Shown here in pieces: positions 26,444 to 35,738 of a stretch of DNA of 64,000 bases; the first letter of the stretch is position 1, and each line of letters starts with the position of its first letter. A program made the position numbers and the translations under genes. The notes below the pieces were generated by a model, which worked only from the letters and a program-made list of their open reading frames with translations, was not told the DNA's origin and ran no database searches. This stretch comes from JANRKB01 sp033763695 (lineage in GTDB: Bacteria > Planctomycetota > Phycisphaerae > Phycisphaerales > UBA1924), in assembly GCA_033763695.1 (NCBI GenBank), contig JANRKB010000037.1, forward strand, positions 82,798 to 146,797. Reading direction: 5' to 3'.

Positions 26444-27310
26444 TTACCGATCGACCTCTTCCATTTCCTTCATGCGATGCTGCATCTGGGCCTTGAGGCG
26501 GGCCAGGATCGACGAGTGCATCTGGCTCACGCGGCTTTCGGAGAGGTCGAGCGTCGAGCCGATCTCCTTCATCGTCATCCCCTCGTAGTAGTAGAGGATC
26601 ACGATCAGACGCTCGGCGCGGCTCAGACCCTTGGTGATCAGGTCCTTGAGGTCGCGCCGCTGGAGCTCGGTGACGGGGTTGTGCTGCGAGTCATCCTTGA
26701 TGACGTCGATCTCGCGGACGTCACGCCCGCCGTCGCTGGGGAAACAGCGCTGCGTGAGCGAGCGGGTCGAGACGGCCTTGGAGTCACGATGGACCTTGTC
26801 GAAGTCCTCGCCCGAGAGGCCGAGGTGATTGGCCACCTGCTGATCCGTCGCCGGAACACCGGTCCGCATCTCGATCTGCTGGCGGGCCTGCTCGAACTTG
26901 GATGTGCGATGACGCACCAGGCGCGGCACCCAGTCCATCGACCGGAGCTCGTCGAGGATGGCGCCGCGGATGCGCGGGGCGCTGAACGTCTCGAACTTCA
27001 CCTTGCGGGCGAGGTCGAAGCCGTCGATGGCGTCCTTGAGGCCGAAGATGCCGGCCGACATGAGGTCCTCGATGTCGACCTCGTCGGGCAGGCGCGAGTA
27101 GATGCGCTCGGCGTTGTAGCGCACGAGCGGCAAGAACTTCTCCATGAGGAAGTTACGAAGATCCTCGGTGGGGTTCTTGGCGTACCGCGTCCAGACCTCA
27201 TTGATCGGGAGGCTGTCGTACTGCGACTTGGCTTTCGATGGTTCCGCGTGACGGGCTGCATAGCGCCCGGTACCACGCAATCCCAGACGGGACGACTTGA
27301 TCGCCGACAT
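26444..27310 (-). CDS. fliA: RNA polymerase sigma factor, FliA/WhiG (sigma-28) type
   Basis: 288 residues. The ATG at 27310 has AAGGAG 8-13 nt upstream, while the earlier ATG six codons before overlaps that site. It directs RNA polymerase to late flagellar/chemotaxis promoters in related bacteria. Regions seen: 1.2/2 (LPLVRYNAERIYSRLP, DLMSAGIFGL, KFETFSAPRIRGAILDELR, MDWVPR), region 3, and region 4 with helix-turn-helix (YYYEGMTMKEIGSTLDLSES, then RVSQMHSS). It follows flhF-flhG in the same direction, the common flagellar order. Confidence 0.92.
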   Translation of the reverse strand: MSAIKSSRLGLRGTGRYAARHAEPSKAKSQYDSLPINEVWTRYAKNPTEDLRNFLMEKFLPLVRYNAERIYSRLPDEVDIEDLMSAGIFGLKDAIDGFDLARKVKFETFSAPRIRGAILDELRSMDWVPRLVRHRTSKFEQARQQIEMRTGVPATDQQVANHLGLSGEDFDKVHRDSKAVSTRSLTQRCFPSDGGRDVREIDVIKDDSQHNPVTELQRRDLKDLITKGLSRAERLIVILYYYEGMTMKEIGSTLDLSESRVSQMHSSILARLKAQMQHRMKEMEEVDR

Positions 27311-27481
27311 GGTCCACTCCTTGACCATTGACGCCCACGGTCATGCAGGCGTTGTGCCGGTCCGCCAGACGCGGAAACGACACATGAACTCTTCCCCCGA
27401 GCCCGCATCATCCATGACCGGCCGGATTGGCGAGGAGTATACCTCGACCCATTCCGATTGATGCGAGACCGGCACACTTCT

Positions 27482-27835
27482 TCACTTTTTCTTTGCCTCG
27501 GTGGATAACTCAGAAGAGGACGTGGAAGACTGGGCCGCTCCGCCGATCGGCGGAGTGACGGCAGAGGCGGCGCCGGACGAACCCGCGATCGGGTGCGCGG
27601 CGCGATAGTGCTCAACGTGTGCGCGAAGAATGCGATCGGCGCACGCGCCGACAAACATCCCCACGAGATAGCAGGCGAACATCGAGAAGATCGCCGAGGT
27701 GATAACGCTGTTGGCGTCATTGCCGACGCTCATTCCGGCGACGACCGCGACCGTAAACCCTGTCAGCGCAAAAGCTCCCGCGACGACTTGCGCGGGCGTC
27801 TGGACGTTGGGGATGGAGCCGCCGGTCTTCGCCAT
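27482..27835 (-). CDS. Small membrane protein in the flagellar regulator cluster
   Basis: 117 residues from ATG 27835; ATG 27856 and TTG 27901 are alternative starts, none with a good ribosome site. Two hydrophobic helices lie at about 14-36 and 44-64 (AGAFALTGFTVAVVAGMSVG and ITSAIFSMFACYLVGMFVGA). A polar tail rich in Ala, Ser and Pro ends in Lys-Lys-Lys. It lies between flhG and fliA, about 160 nt from each, and is probably transcribed with them. I do not recognise a family; a link to flagellar function rests only on position. Confidence 0.6.
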   Translation of the reverse strand: MAKTGGSIPNVQTPAQVVAGAFALTGFTVAVVAGMSVGNDANSVITSAIFSMFACYLVGMFVGACADRILRAHVEHYRAAHPIAGSSGAASAVTPPIGGAAQSSTSSSELSTEAKKK

Positions 27836-27995
27836 GGGTGCCGCTTGTCCGCACATTGCGTGCCGGACCAACCCGGCTTCGTCGGCAGAGACGGGGCGCA
27901 ACTTGAAAATAACTTGCGAGGGACGCCCGGATTTTCAGCGCGGCTGCGGCGCGTGCGTGCGCAGCCGCTGCGTACACCGATCGAACTTGCGCGTT

Positions 27996-29126
27996 TCAGC
28001 GCGTCGCGACCCGTGGCGTTGTGGATATGTGGAAAACTCGGCGCATGCGCTCGAGCCATCCGGCGCGCTCTTCGGCGGGTGCCTCACGGATCGGCAGCGC
28101 GAAGCGGCCCGCAAGCTGGATCGCGAGGCGGCGCAAATCGCCCGCAGCCGGTGCCTTCGGATTCGACGTCAGCAGCGGCGCACGCTGACGCACTGAGACC
28201 CCCACCGCCCCGTCCAGTCGCACCCAGCCGGCCAACGGCAGCGGTGCACGAAGGAACCGGCGGCTCACCGCATCGATGCGTTGGTGGACCGAGAGAGCCT
28301 CTTGCTCGTCTCGTGCCTGACTCACGACCAGCGCGATCGAGGCGTCCTGACGGGCATGCCGCGTCACGCGCGAGCAGGTCCGCAGGCACTTGATCAGGGC
28401 GTACGCATCGGCGATCGACGTCGGCTCGGGTGTCGCGAGCACGAGCGTCAGGTCCGCGGCCATCAGGAACGTTGTCACTCCCGGGCTCAGCCCTGCGCCC
28501 GTATCGACGATGAGCACGTCGCTCTCGGCTTCCAACGCCGCGAACTGGTCGAGCAGGGCAAGACGTTGTGACTCGGCGAGGTCGGCCATCCGGGCGACGC
28601 CCGCCGCGCCAGGAACCAAGACGAAGGATTTGCCCGGAACCGTCGGCACCTTGATCGAAATCTGCGACAGCGTGCGTGCACCCGCGTCGCCATAGACGGA
28701 GTGTGGCTGCGCCACCGTCTGATCCATGCGTCGCCCGGGTGTGATGCCGCACATCACGTCGGCGTTGGCCATCCCCAAGTCGGCATCGACCAGCGTGGCC
28801 CGAAGCCCCAGAGCGCTGAGCGCAACGCAGAGATTGACGGCAGAACTCGTCTTGCCCACGCCGCCCTTGCCAGAACCGATTGCGATGATCGGCACGGTGC
28901 GCCCGGCGACCGGGGCGAGCGTGCGGACGACCCGTTCGACGCGTGCGGCGGACTCGGCCGCAGGGTCATTGCCATTGCCCGGCCCGATCCGCGATGCCGA
29001 CACCGGCGCGAATGCCGGGCTGGTCACCGGGTTGCCCAGTTCAGCGATGAGCTGACGCAGACGCGACGCCTGATCGGAGGGCGCGGCGTCGGCGGGCGAG
29101 CGGGGTTTGGACGCGAAAGTCGTCAC
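27996..29126 (-). CDS. flhG: FlhG/FleN-type MinD-like ATPase, flagellar number regulator
   Basis: 376 residues. The deviant Walker A GSGKGGVGKTSSAVNL is preceded by a ~75-residue linker. Walker A', DADLGMANADV, the switch region and DTGAGLSPGV follow, as in FlhG. FlhG limits flagellar number by acting on FlhF GTPase and on flagellar transcription regulators. The amphipathic C-terminal helix (GWLERMRRVFHI) fits the MinD-type membrane-targeting sequence. The ATG overlaps the flhF stop by 4 nt (ATGA), showing translational coupling. Confidence 0.9.
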   Translation of the reverse strand: MTTFASKPRSPADAAPSDQASRLRQLIAELGNPVTSPAFAPVSASRIGPGNGNDPAAESAARVERVVRTLAPVAGRTVPIIAIGSGKGGVGKTSSAVNLCVALSALGLRATLVDADLGMANADVMCGITPGRRMDQTVAQPHSVYGDAGARTLSQISIKVPTVPGKSFVLVPGAAGVARMADLAESQRLALLDQFAALEAESDVLIVDTGAGLSPGVTTFLMAADLTLVLATPEPTSIADAYALIKCLRTCSRVTRHARQDASIALVVSQARDEQEALSVHQRIDAVSRRFLRAPLPLAGWVRLDGAVGVSVRQRAPLLTSNPKAPAAGDLRRLAIQLAGRFALPIREAPAEERAGWLERMRRVFHISTTPRVATR

Positions 29127-30747
29127 GCCAGGACGCGATCCTTTCGACTCGGAACCACGATCTCTGGCATTTCGCGATCGACGGGAGTGGGCGGCGTGCC
29201 GCCCTTGAGTTCCTCGGCACGCGCGAGCACAAGCCGCGCGAGCCGGTCGCTGGACGCCGTCTCGATCTGATCGGGCACTTCCTGACCGGTCGTGACATAG
29301 CCGATCGGCACACCGATTCGCGGCAGGACGTTGACAAGCCCGCCGAGCGTCACGGCCTCGTCGAGTTTCGTCACCACCAGATGCGTCGGCTGAAGCACAC
29401 TGGAACAGAATCGCTCCGCGGCCCGGGTCATGACCTGCTCGGTGCAGTTGGCGCTGAGCGTCAGGTACACCTCGTCGGGTCGTGCCGCGTCCACAAATCG
29501 GCGCAGTTCCTCGAGTCGAGCGGCGTCGGTCGGGGCGCGGCCCGCGGTATCGATCAGCAGCACATCGCAGTCGGCGAGGCTGACGCGGGCGTTGGTCATT
29601 TCCTGCGGCGTGAGCGCGACCTTCAGCGGCAGGCCGATGATGTTCGCGTACGTCCGAAGCTGATCGACCGCAGCAATGCGATAAGTGTCGCTGGTGATGA
29701 GACCGACGCGCCGCCCGTGACGCAGCTTGTAGGTGGCGGCGAGCTTGGCGATCGTCGTCGTCTTGCCGACGCCGGTAGGCCCGATCAACGCAATCGTCAG
29801 CGGCCCGTTGCTGAGTCCGTCGCGCACGCCGACGTTGGCGGCAGGTTTGGTCGGAAGCAAGCCCGCGAGATGCCGCAGGACCGCGGCACGAACGATCGAC
29901 GCATCGTTCATCTCGGCAGGTTCGAGTTCGTCGCGCACCACACCGATGATCTGCTCGGAGACGCCAGGCTCCAGACCCGCGTCGAGCAGGAGCATCGACT
30001 CGGCGAACAAGGCCGGCGCAAGCGCGCCAAGATTCACCGTTGCCGCGGCTGGCGAGCCTTGGCCGGTGGTGGTGCTCACGCCCGCGACCGGACCACGCCG
30101 TGCGGCCTGCAACACCTGACCGACCAGACGCTTGATGGAAGAAAGCTCGTCCTCCAGCGCAGTCCAGGCGGCCTGTGACTCTGGGGCGAGCTTGACCGGC
30201 GTGCTCAGGCGTGCGGCACCCGCGGGCGTCGCAACGCTGGCGGCAACCAAGCCGCTCGGCTCGCCGACGGGTCGCAACTCGGGCTTGGACTGGGCCTTGG
30301 ACTGGGCCTTTGCCTCGGCCCGGGCACGCGGGGAAAGCGTTGCGACGTCAACGGGCCGCGTGCGAACCGCGAGTGATCGGCCGCCGCAGCGAGGGAGTCG
30401 AGGGGTGCGGCGGAAACGGATGTGTCCGTCTTTGCCCGTGCGAGCGAGGTCAGCGCGGGATCCGATTCGCGTTTCCAGTCGGCCGTCGAGAAGGCTTCGT
30501 TCTCACCGGCCTCAATACGACGCTCGGCGCGATCCGCAATGCGCGTGTCGGTGCGGCGCGGGGTGCGTCCGGCGGCATCGGCGGGTGCGGCGGTGATCTC
30601 AACCAGCGGCGTGCCGCCAAAGCCCAACACGCCGCCGGTCTTTGTGGTCCGCGCGTGCAGAATGACAGCATCCTTGCCCAGGTCCTTCTTGACCTCGGCG
30701 AGGGCTTCGGCCATTGATGAGCCGCGATACGTCTTGAGGTCCATCAT
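29123..30747 (-). CDS. flhF: FlhF flagellar SRP-type GTPase, interrupted by a frameshift
   Basis: FlhF places the polar flagellum. The N-terminal part from ATG 30747/30744 (MMDLKTYRGSSMAEALAEVK, then DLGKDAVILHAR) is a typical FlhF start. In this frame, coding-like sequence continues to about residue 120 and then becomes Pro/Arg/Ser nonsense. The GTPase half lies in another frame, clearly coding from about 30370 (LAVRTRPVDVATLSP) to 29123. It has G1 IGPTGVGKTTTIAKLAA, TSDTYRIAAVDQLRTYA, DTAGR and TKLDE. One lost base (or two gained) around 30340-30420 explains the break. Without it the protein would be about 540 residues. A TTG at 30277 could start the GTPase half alone. Confidence 0.8.
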
Positions 30748-31053
30748 GCCATCCTGGCCTGACGATGTACCACGGGGCACATCGGATTGACTCTGCTGAG
30801 GCTCCGCCCCAGACTGAAGCACGTCTGAAAGAAGACTGAAAGCGTGTCGGAACGCGAGGCTATCGGCTTACCGGCACATCAGTCTGGAAACCAGCATAGC
30901 GGAACAAATCTGTGTGTGAAGTGCCTCCGACGCACCCACGCAAAATTTCGCGCGGCGTTCGTCGGCCGGCTTCCAAGCCGCGGCGTGTGAATGTGGACTC
31001 GGGACGCAGAATGTGCCGATAGATTCTTGCGCTGTTGGCGGAGGAACCGTGCC
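30748..31053. other. Divergent promoter region between flhF and the lipoyl-like gene
   Basis: No gene seen. It contains the candidate minus-strand promoter at 30893-30920 and the ribosome site (GGAGGA, 31040-31045 region) of the plus-strand gene. Confidence 0.4.
30893..30920 (-). promoter_or_regulatory. Candidate sigma-70 promoter for flhF-flhG-fliA
   Basis: On the minus strand TTCACA (30920-30915) is separated by 16 nt from TATGCT (30898-30893), about 145 nt before the flhF start. Both elements match consensus at 4-5 of 6 positions. No sigma-54 or sigma-28 element was noticed. Confidence 0.3.
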
Positions 31054-31398
31054 GTGAGTCTGCTCAAGTGGGTCAAGTCCAATGTCGCCGCCCTCATGTC
31101 TGAAGGGCCGGTGGTGGTGCATACGTTGGACTCCGACGGCATCTTCGCCGCCCCGGAACTGTGGGATCCGATCTCACGTCGCACCGCGCCCCGCGGCAAG
31201 GTGCTTGCGTGGCACGTGGAGCTGGGCCGCTCAATGGTGGCGGGCCAGAAGATCCTCGACGTGCAGACCGAGATCGGCGTCATCCCGATCCGCACCAAGA
31301 CCAACGGGTATCTGGTCGAGATCCTCGCGCCTGTCGGCAAGGACATCGCTCCCGGAATGCCGCTGTGGCGCTCGGCTGTATCCAAGCCGATGAAGTGA
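31054..31398 (+). CDS. Lipoyl/biotinyl-like domain protein lacking the modifiable lysine
   Basis: 114 residues from GTG 31054, with GGAGGA about 9 nt upstream. Residues 48-108 follow the lipoyl-domain pattern: GKVLAWHVELGRSMVAGQKI, then LDVQTEIG, then TNGYLVEILAPVGKDIAPG and PLW. In lipoyl domains the beta-hairpin carries Thr-Asp-Lys; here it reads Thr-Glu-Ile (72-74), so no lipoylation or biotinylation site is present. The first ~45 residues (FAAPELWDPISRR) are unrecognised. It precedes the E2 gene by 348 nt on the same strand. It might be a structural or partner-binding hammerhead domain. Function is unknown. Confidence 0.6.
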   Translation: MSLLKWVKSNVAALMSEGPVVVHTLDSDGIFAAPELWDPISRRTAPRGKVLAWHVELGRSMVAGQKILDVQTEIGVIPIRTKTNGYLVEILAPVGKDIAPGMPLWRSAVSKPMK

Positions 31399-31746
31399 AC
31401 CGCAACGCTGGGCGACGTCGATCGCATCGGCTTGATGCCGCGTACCTCATGCCTCATGCCTTCTTTGCACCCACATCCTCTCCACGCCCGGCATCGCTGA
31501 CGCTCGCGGGTTCGGCTGAGAAGAAGGCATCAAGCCACGCGGCATCGAGGTACGAGGCGGCGTGGCCCCACTGGCGGACTGGGTCATTCCGCCGCCGAGA
31601 GGTTCTACAAGTTCACGTTCATGCACGCTGATTACCGCGTCGGGTTGCTCGCCCGGCGGGCGTCGGCCCCCGTAAACTGCCCTTGCTCAATCGACCCGGG
31701 CCGCGACGCCCGGCTGGTGTTCTGTCCGCCTGACTGGGAGCTGTGA
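31399..31746. other. Intergenic region before the E2 gene, no gene seen
   Basis: Open frames here have no start context or coding character. Near its end 'ACTGGGAGCTGTG' gives a GGAG ribosome site 6-9 nt before the E2 ATG at 31747. Confidence 0.4.
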
Positions 31747-33180
31747 ATGGCCGGCAAGACTTCCGCGAATCCCAACGAGTTCATCCTCCCTGACCTGGGC
31801 GAGGGCGTGCATGAAGCAGAACTGATCAAGTGGCGCGTCAAGGTTGGCGACGCCGTGAATGAACACGACATTCTCGCTGAGATGGAAACCGACAAGGCGC
31901 TGGTTGAAGTCCCCTCGCCCCGCACCGGCGTCATCGCGGCCCTGCACGGCAACGAGGGCGAGATCCTCCACGTCGGCAATGTCCTCGTGACCTACGTCGG
32001 CGAGGGCGCGAAGGCCGCGGCTCCGGCGCACGCCCCCGCGGCCAAGGCCGCACCCGCACCGGCCGCAGTCCCTGAGCCGAGCGCTGAGCGTGAGGACGCG
32101 GGCACGGTGGTCGGCCAGATGTCCGGCGCGGCAGCCGGCGTGGCAGCAGAGCCTGGTAAGGCACTCGCGACCCCGGCAGTGCGTCGCCTCGCCCGTGATC
32201 TGGGCGTTGATATCGATCGCGTAAGCGGCACCGGCATCGGCGGACGCGTGCTGGAGAAGGACGTCCGCGCTGCCGTCGGCGGCAATGGCAAGGCTGCGGC
32301 CCCGGCGCGGCCGGCTGCACCCGCGCCGGCAGCACCGCGTGCTTCGTCGTGCGACATGGGCGAACCTTCCATCCCCGCCGCTCCAGTGCGAGTCGCGCCG
32401 CCTGCCCGCACCGCACCCGCGGCGTCTGCGGCTCCTGCGCCCATGCCCGCCTCCCGACCGGGCGACGAGACCACCCGCATCCCCTTCCGGGGCGTGCGTC
32501 GCACCATCGCCAATCGCCTGCGCGAGTCAATCGCGCAGACCGTTCACTTCACGGTGATGGATGAGGCGGACGTTTCGGCGCTCGACATCGTCCGCAAGAA
32601 GCTGGCCGCCGCCAGCGGCGAGAAGGTTTCGTTCCTGCCGTTCGTCGCGTCGGCGGTCTGCCGCGTGCTGAACACTGAGGCCTTCCGAGCACTGAACGCG
32701 ACGACGGACGACGCGAACGAAGAGATCGTTCGCCATCGCGCGGTGCATCTGGGCATCGCGACCGACACCGACACGGGCCTGATGGTGCCAGTGATTCGCG
32801 ACGCGGACCGCCTGGGCGTGCTGGAGATCAGCCGCTCGATCGGCATGATCGCCGACATGGCCCGTTCGCGTTCGATCCCGCGCGAGCAACTGATGGGCAG
32901 CACGTTCACGATCAGCAATGTGGGCAGCCACGCCGGCCGCTTTGCGACGCCGATCATCAACTATCCCGAAGTCGGCATTCTCGCGGTCGGCCGCGCCCGC
33001 CCGGGGCCGGTGGTGCGAAGCGTCGGCGGCGTGTCGGGCCTGTTCGTCGGCCAGCTTTTGCCGCTCAGCCTCGCGTGCGACCATCGCGTCGTCGACGGTG
33101 CGGCGGCGGCGCTGGCACTGGCCGAGATCATCAAGTTGCTGCAGGATCCCGAGCAGTTGCTCGGACCGGCCCGCGGGTGA
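31747..33180 (+). CDS. Dihydrolipoamide acyltransferase (E2) of a 2-oxoacid dehydrogenase complex
   Basis: 477 residues. Transfers acyl groups from lipoyl to CoA. Domains: lipoyl domain 10-85 with Lys50 in METDKALVEVPSP; Ala/Pro-rich linker; peripheral subunit-binding domain at about 140-178 (ATPAVRRLARDLGVDIDRV, SGTGIGGRVLEKDV); second Ala/Pro linker; catalytic domain from about 240 with RRTIANRLRES and the active-site motif ACDHRVVDG near the C-terminus. One lipoyl domain plus this sequence fits PDH/BCKDH E2; which oxoacid is used cannot be decided. No E1 genes are nearby; the window's E3 (lpdA) is 24 kb away. Confidence 0.9.
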   Translation: MAGKTSANPNEFILPDLGEGVHEAELIKWRVKVGDAVNEHDILAEMETDKALVEVPSPRTGVIAALHGNEGEILHVGNVLVTYVGEGAKAAAPAHAPAAKAAPAPAAVPEPSAEREDAGTVVGQMSGAAAGVAAEPGKALATPAVRRLARDLGVDIDRVSGTGIGGRVLEKDVRAAVGGNGKAAAPARPAAPAPAAPRASSCDMGEPSIPAAPVRVAPPARTAPAASAAPAPMPASRPGDETTRIPFRGVRRTIANRLRESIAQTVHFTVMDEADVSALDIVRKKLAAASGEKVSFLPFVASAVCRVLNTEAFRALNATTDDANEEIVRHRAVHLGIATDTDTGLMVPVIRDADRLGVLEISRSIGMIADMARSRSIPREQLMGSTFTISNVGSHAGRFATPIINYPEVGILAVGRARPGPVVRSVGGVSGLFVGQLLPLSLACDHRVVDGAAAALALAEIIKLLQDPEQLLGPARG

Positions 33181-33209
33181 AACAGATCGGATATCGCTTC
33201 GCGCGTCAC

Positions 33210-33572
33210 TCAACCCGGATCGACCGGGTCCGGTGGCAGTATTGCCTTAAGCGACTGAATCAACGGCGGCACATGCTTCGTTGCGATTGACCAGACGATG
33301 GAGTCGTCGAGGCTGTCGTACTCGTGGGCCAGACGGTGCCGTGTCGGAATGACGCGATCCCAAGGAATCTGCGGGTGCTTGCTCTGGGTCGCACGAGTGA
33401 CTCTGCGAGCGGCTTCGCCGATGATTTCGATTGATCGCTCAACGCTTCTGCGAAGCTGCTTGCTGTCGCGATAATCATCCCACGTCCGGCCTTGAGTGAA
33501 CTCCACCACTTCGCATGCCGCTTCGAGCATGTCGCGCATGCACGCGATGTCATCGAGTTCCTCACGCCGCAT
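33210..33572 (-). CDS. HepT-like HEPN ribonuclease toxin (DUF86)
   Basis: 120 residues. All-helical HEPN protein with the RNase motif Rx4HxY as RHRLAHEY. An upstream conserved segment is SVERSIEIIGEAARRV, as in HepT/DUF86. In studied pairs HepT is an RNA-targeting toxin silenced when MntA adenylylates the Tyr of the motif. It overlaps the preceding nucleotidyltransferase gene by 11 nt on the same strand, which is the standard pairing. Confidence 0.85.
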   Translation of the reverse strand: MRREELDDIACMRDMLEAACEVVEFTQGRTWDDYRDSKQLRRSVERSIEIIGEAARRVTRATQSKHPQIPWDRVIPTRHRLAHEYDSLDDSIVWSIATKHVPPLIQSLKAILPPDPVDPG

Positions 33573-33867
33573 GCAGCACCCGGCGCGTGCGAAGAATCTC
33601 AGCGCGGCGGAATGGATTGCGTAGCGATGCTCGACTCACAAGGTCGACACGGCGACGAAACATCGCCTCAAGTTCGTCGCGCATCACGATCCACTCGTCG
33701 ATGCCCCAAAGCACTCCGACCTCAAAGTCGACCAGCACATCGACATCGCTCGTTGGCGAGAAATCATCACGAATCGCCGAGCCGAACAGCGACAGCTCGC
33801 GGATACGCCACCGACGGCAGAATGCCGCCAACAGTTCCGGACTGACGTTTACCGCAAGATCGCTCAT
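33562..33867 (-). CDS. MntA-like minimal nucleotidyltransferase antitoxin
   Basis: 101 residues. The nucleotidyltransferase signature GSAIRDDFSPTSDVDVLVDF gives the GSx10DxD metal and nucleotide site. VDLVSRASLRNP near the end matches the family (third acidic residue). It is expected to transfer AMP to HepT Tyr and neutralise it. It is first in the two-gene unit and overlaps hepT, so the antitoxin is made before the toxin. Confidence 0.85.
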   Translation of the reverse strand: MSDLAVNVSPELLAAFCRRWRIRELSLFGSAIRDDFSPTSDVDVLVDFEVGVLWGIDEWIVMRDELEAMFRRRVDLVSRASLRNPFRRAEILRTRRVLHAA

Positions 33868-33908
33868 CGCACGCCCAGTTTATGGAGTGACCTCCGCGGC
33901 AGCAATCC

Positions 33909-35738
33909 TCACTCCACCGTCACGCTCTTGGCCAGATTGCGCGGCTTGTCCACGTCATGGCCGCGCAGCACGGCGGCGTGATACGCGATGAGTTGCAGCG
34001 GCACCACCGTCAGCATCGGGCTCAGCGGCTCGGGGATGTCCGGCACATAGAGCACGTCCTCGGCGTAGCGCTGGATTTCCTTGTCGCCCTCGGTGGCGAC
34101 GGCGATCACGTGCCCGCCGCGGCTCTTGACCTCTTGGATGTTGCTCATCACCTTGTCGTACTGACGTCCGCGATTGGCGATGAACACAGCCGGCATGCCG
34201 TCGTTGATGAGGGCGATCGGGCCGTGCTTCATCTCAGCCGCGGGCATGCCCTCGGCGTGGATGTACGAGATTTCCTTGAGCTTCAGCGCGCCTTCGAGCG
34301 CCGTCGGATAGTTGTAGCCGCGGCCCAGGAAGAGCCAGTTTTCACGCTCGCAGTACTTCTCGGCGACCTTGCGGATCTTCGCGTCCTGCTCGAGGATGCG
34401 TGTGATCTTGTCGGGCACAGATTCAAGCTGCTGGAGCAGTTCGGTGCACTGGTCCGCACTCATGAACTTGCGCCGGGCCATGAACAGCGTCACCAGCGTC
34501 AGCACGGCAACCTGACCCGTGAACGCCTTCGTGCTCGCGACGCCGATCTCTGGGCCGACGCGGAGGAACACGCCTGCATCTGTCTCACGCGCGATCGATG
34601 AGCCGACGACGTTGACCACGCCCAGCGCGAGCGCGCCGCGGTCCTTGGCCTCGTGCAACGCGGCCAGCGTGTCGGCGGTCTCGCCCGACTGGCTGACGGC
34701 CATCACGACCGTGTTGTCTTCGATGATCGGATTGCGATAGCGGAACTCGCTGGCGTACTCCGCGACGGCAGGCACCTTGGCGAGGTCCTCGAGCAAATAC
34801 TCGCCGATCATGGCGGCGTGCAACGCGGTGCCTTGCGCGGTGAGGACGACGCGACGCGTCTTGACGAGGTCCTTGGCAAGGTTGCCCAGCCCGCCGAGCA
34901 CGACGCGGCCTTCACGCAGGTCGATGCGCCCGCGGAAGCAGTTGGCGAGCGCCTTGGGCTGCTCGAAGATCTCCTTCCGCATGAAGTGCTCGTAGCCGCC
35001 GAGCTCGATCTCTTGCAGCTCAAGCTCGAGCTGCACAATCTTGGGCGACACGTTCACATCGTGAATCGTCGACGTGCGGAAGCCCTGCTTGGTGATCTTG
35101 ACGACGTTGTAGTCGTCGAGGTGGAAGGCCTGGGTGGTGTGGCTGATGATCGCCGACGCGTCGGACGCGACGACATACTCCTCCGCGCCGACACCCACGA
35201 GCAGCGGCGAGCCCTTGCGTGCCGCGACGAGCACGCCGGGCTCTCTCTCACACATCACGCAGATGGCGTACGCGCCGGTGACTTCACGCAGCGCGGCCTG
35301 CACCGCCTTCTCCAGGTCACCCTCGTACAACTCGCCGATGAGCATCGCGAGCACTTCGGTGTCGGTCTGGCTGCGGAAGGTGTGGCCCTTCTCTTCGAGG
35401 TAGGTCTTCAGCGCGGCGTAGTTCTCGATGATCCCGTTGTGGACGACGGCGATGCCGTTCGTGTCGTCGGTGTGGGGGTGGGCGTTGGCTTCGGTGACGC
35501 CGCCGTGGGTGGCCCAACGGGTGTGGCACAGACCCTGGTGGCCGCGGAGGCCGCCGATGTCCTCGAGTTTGTCTTCAAGGTTGGCGACGCGGCCAACGGC
35601 GCGGGCGACACGCAGCTGCCCGTCTTCAAGCACGGCGATACCGGCGGAGTCATACCCGCGGTACTCAAGCCGCTTGAGGCCTTCGAGCAGGAGGTTCTGG
35701 GCGGGCTTGTTGCCGAGATAAGCGACGATGCCACACAT
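33909..35738 (-). CDS. glmS: Glutamine--fructose-6-phosphate aminotransferase (isomerizing)
   Basis: 609 residues, the normal length. Makes glucosamine-6-phosphate for envelope amino sugars. Cys2 nucleophile (MCGIVAYLG) of the Ntn glutaminase domain, with HTRWATHGG, HNGIIENY and QTDTEVLA. Two SIS sugar-isomerase domains follow (SQSGETADTLAAL and a VGPEIGVASTKAF region) and the C-terminal tail ends KSVTVE. The gene is monocistronic between the TA pair and a divergent lipoprotein. No glmS ribozyme-like element was recognised upstream. Confidence 0.95.
   Translation of the reverse strand: MCGIVAYLGNKPAQNLLLEGLKRLEYRGYDSAGIAVLEDGQLRVARAVGRVANLEDKLEDIGGLRGHQGLCHTRWATHGGVTEANAHPHTDDTNGIAVVHNGIIENYAALKTYLEEKGHTFRSQTDTEVLAMLIGELYEGDLEKAVQAALREVTGAYAICVMCEREPGVLVAARKGSPLLVGVGAEEYVVASDASAIISHTTQAFHLDDYNVVKITKQGFRTSTIHDVNVSPKIVQLELELQEIELGGYEHFMRKEIFEQPKALANCFRGRIDLREGRVVLGGLGNLAKDLVKTRRVVLTAQGTALHAAMIGEYLLEDLAKVPAVAEYASEFRYRNPIIEDNTVVMAVSQSGETADTLAALHEAKDRGALALGVVNVVGSSIARETDAGVFLRVGPEIGVASTKAFTGQVAVLTLVTLFMARRKFMSADQCTELLQQLESVPDKITRILEQDAKIRKVAEKYCERENWLFLGRGYNYPTALEGALKLKEISYIHAEGMPAAEMKHGPIALINDGMPAVFIANRGRQYDKVMSNIQEVKSRGGHVIAVATEGDKEIQRYAEDVLYVPDIPEPLSPMLTVVPLQLIAYHAAVLRGHDVDKPRNLAKSVTVE

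Noticed and set aside
30300..30420. Programmed -1 frameshift as normal expression of flhF
   Set aside because: No canonical slippery heptamer or downstream pseudoknot was recognised, and FlhF is not known to need frameshifting; an indel or error is simpler.
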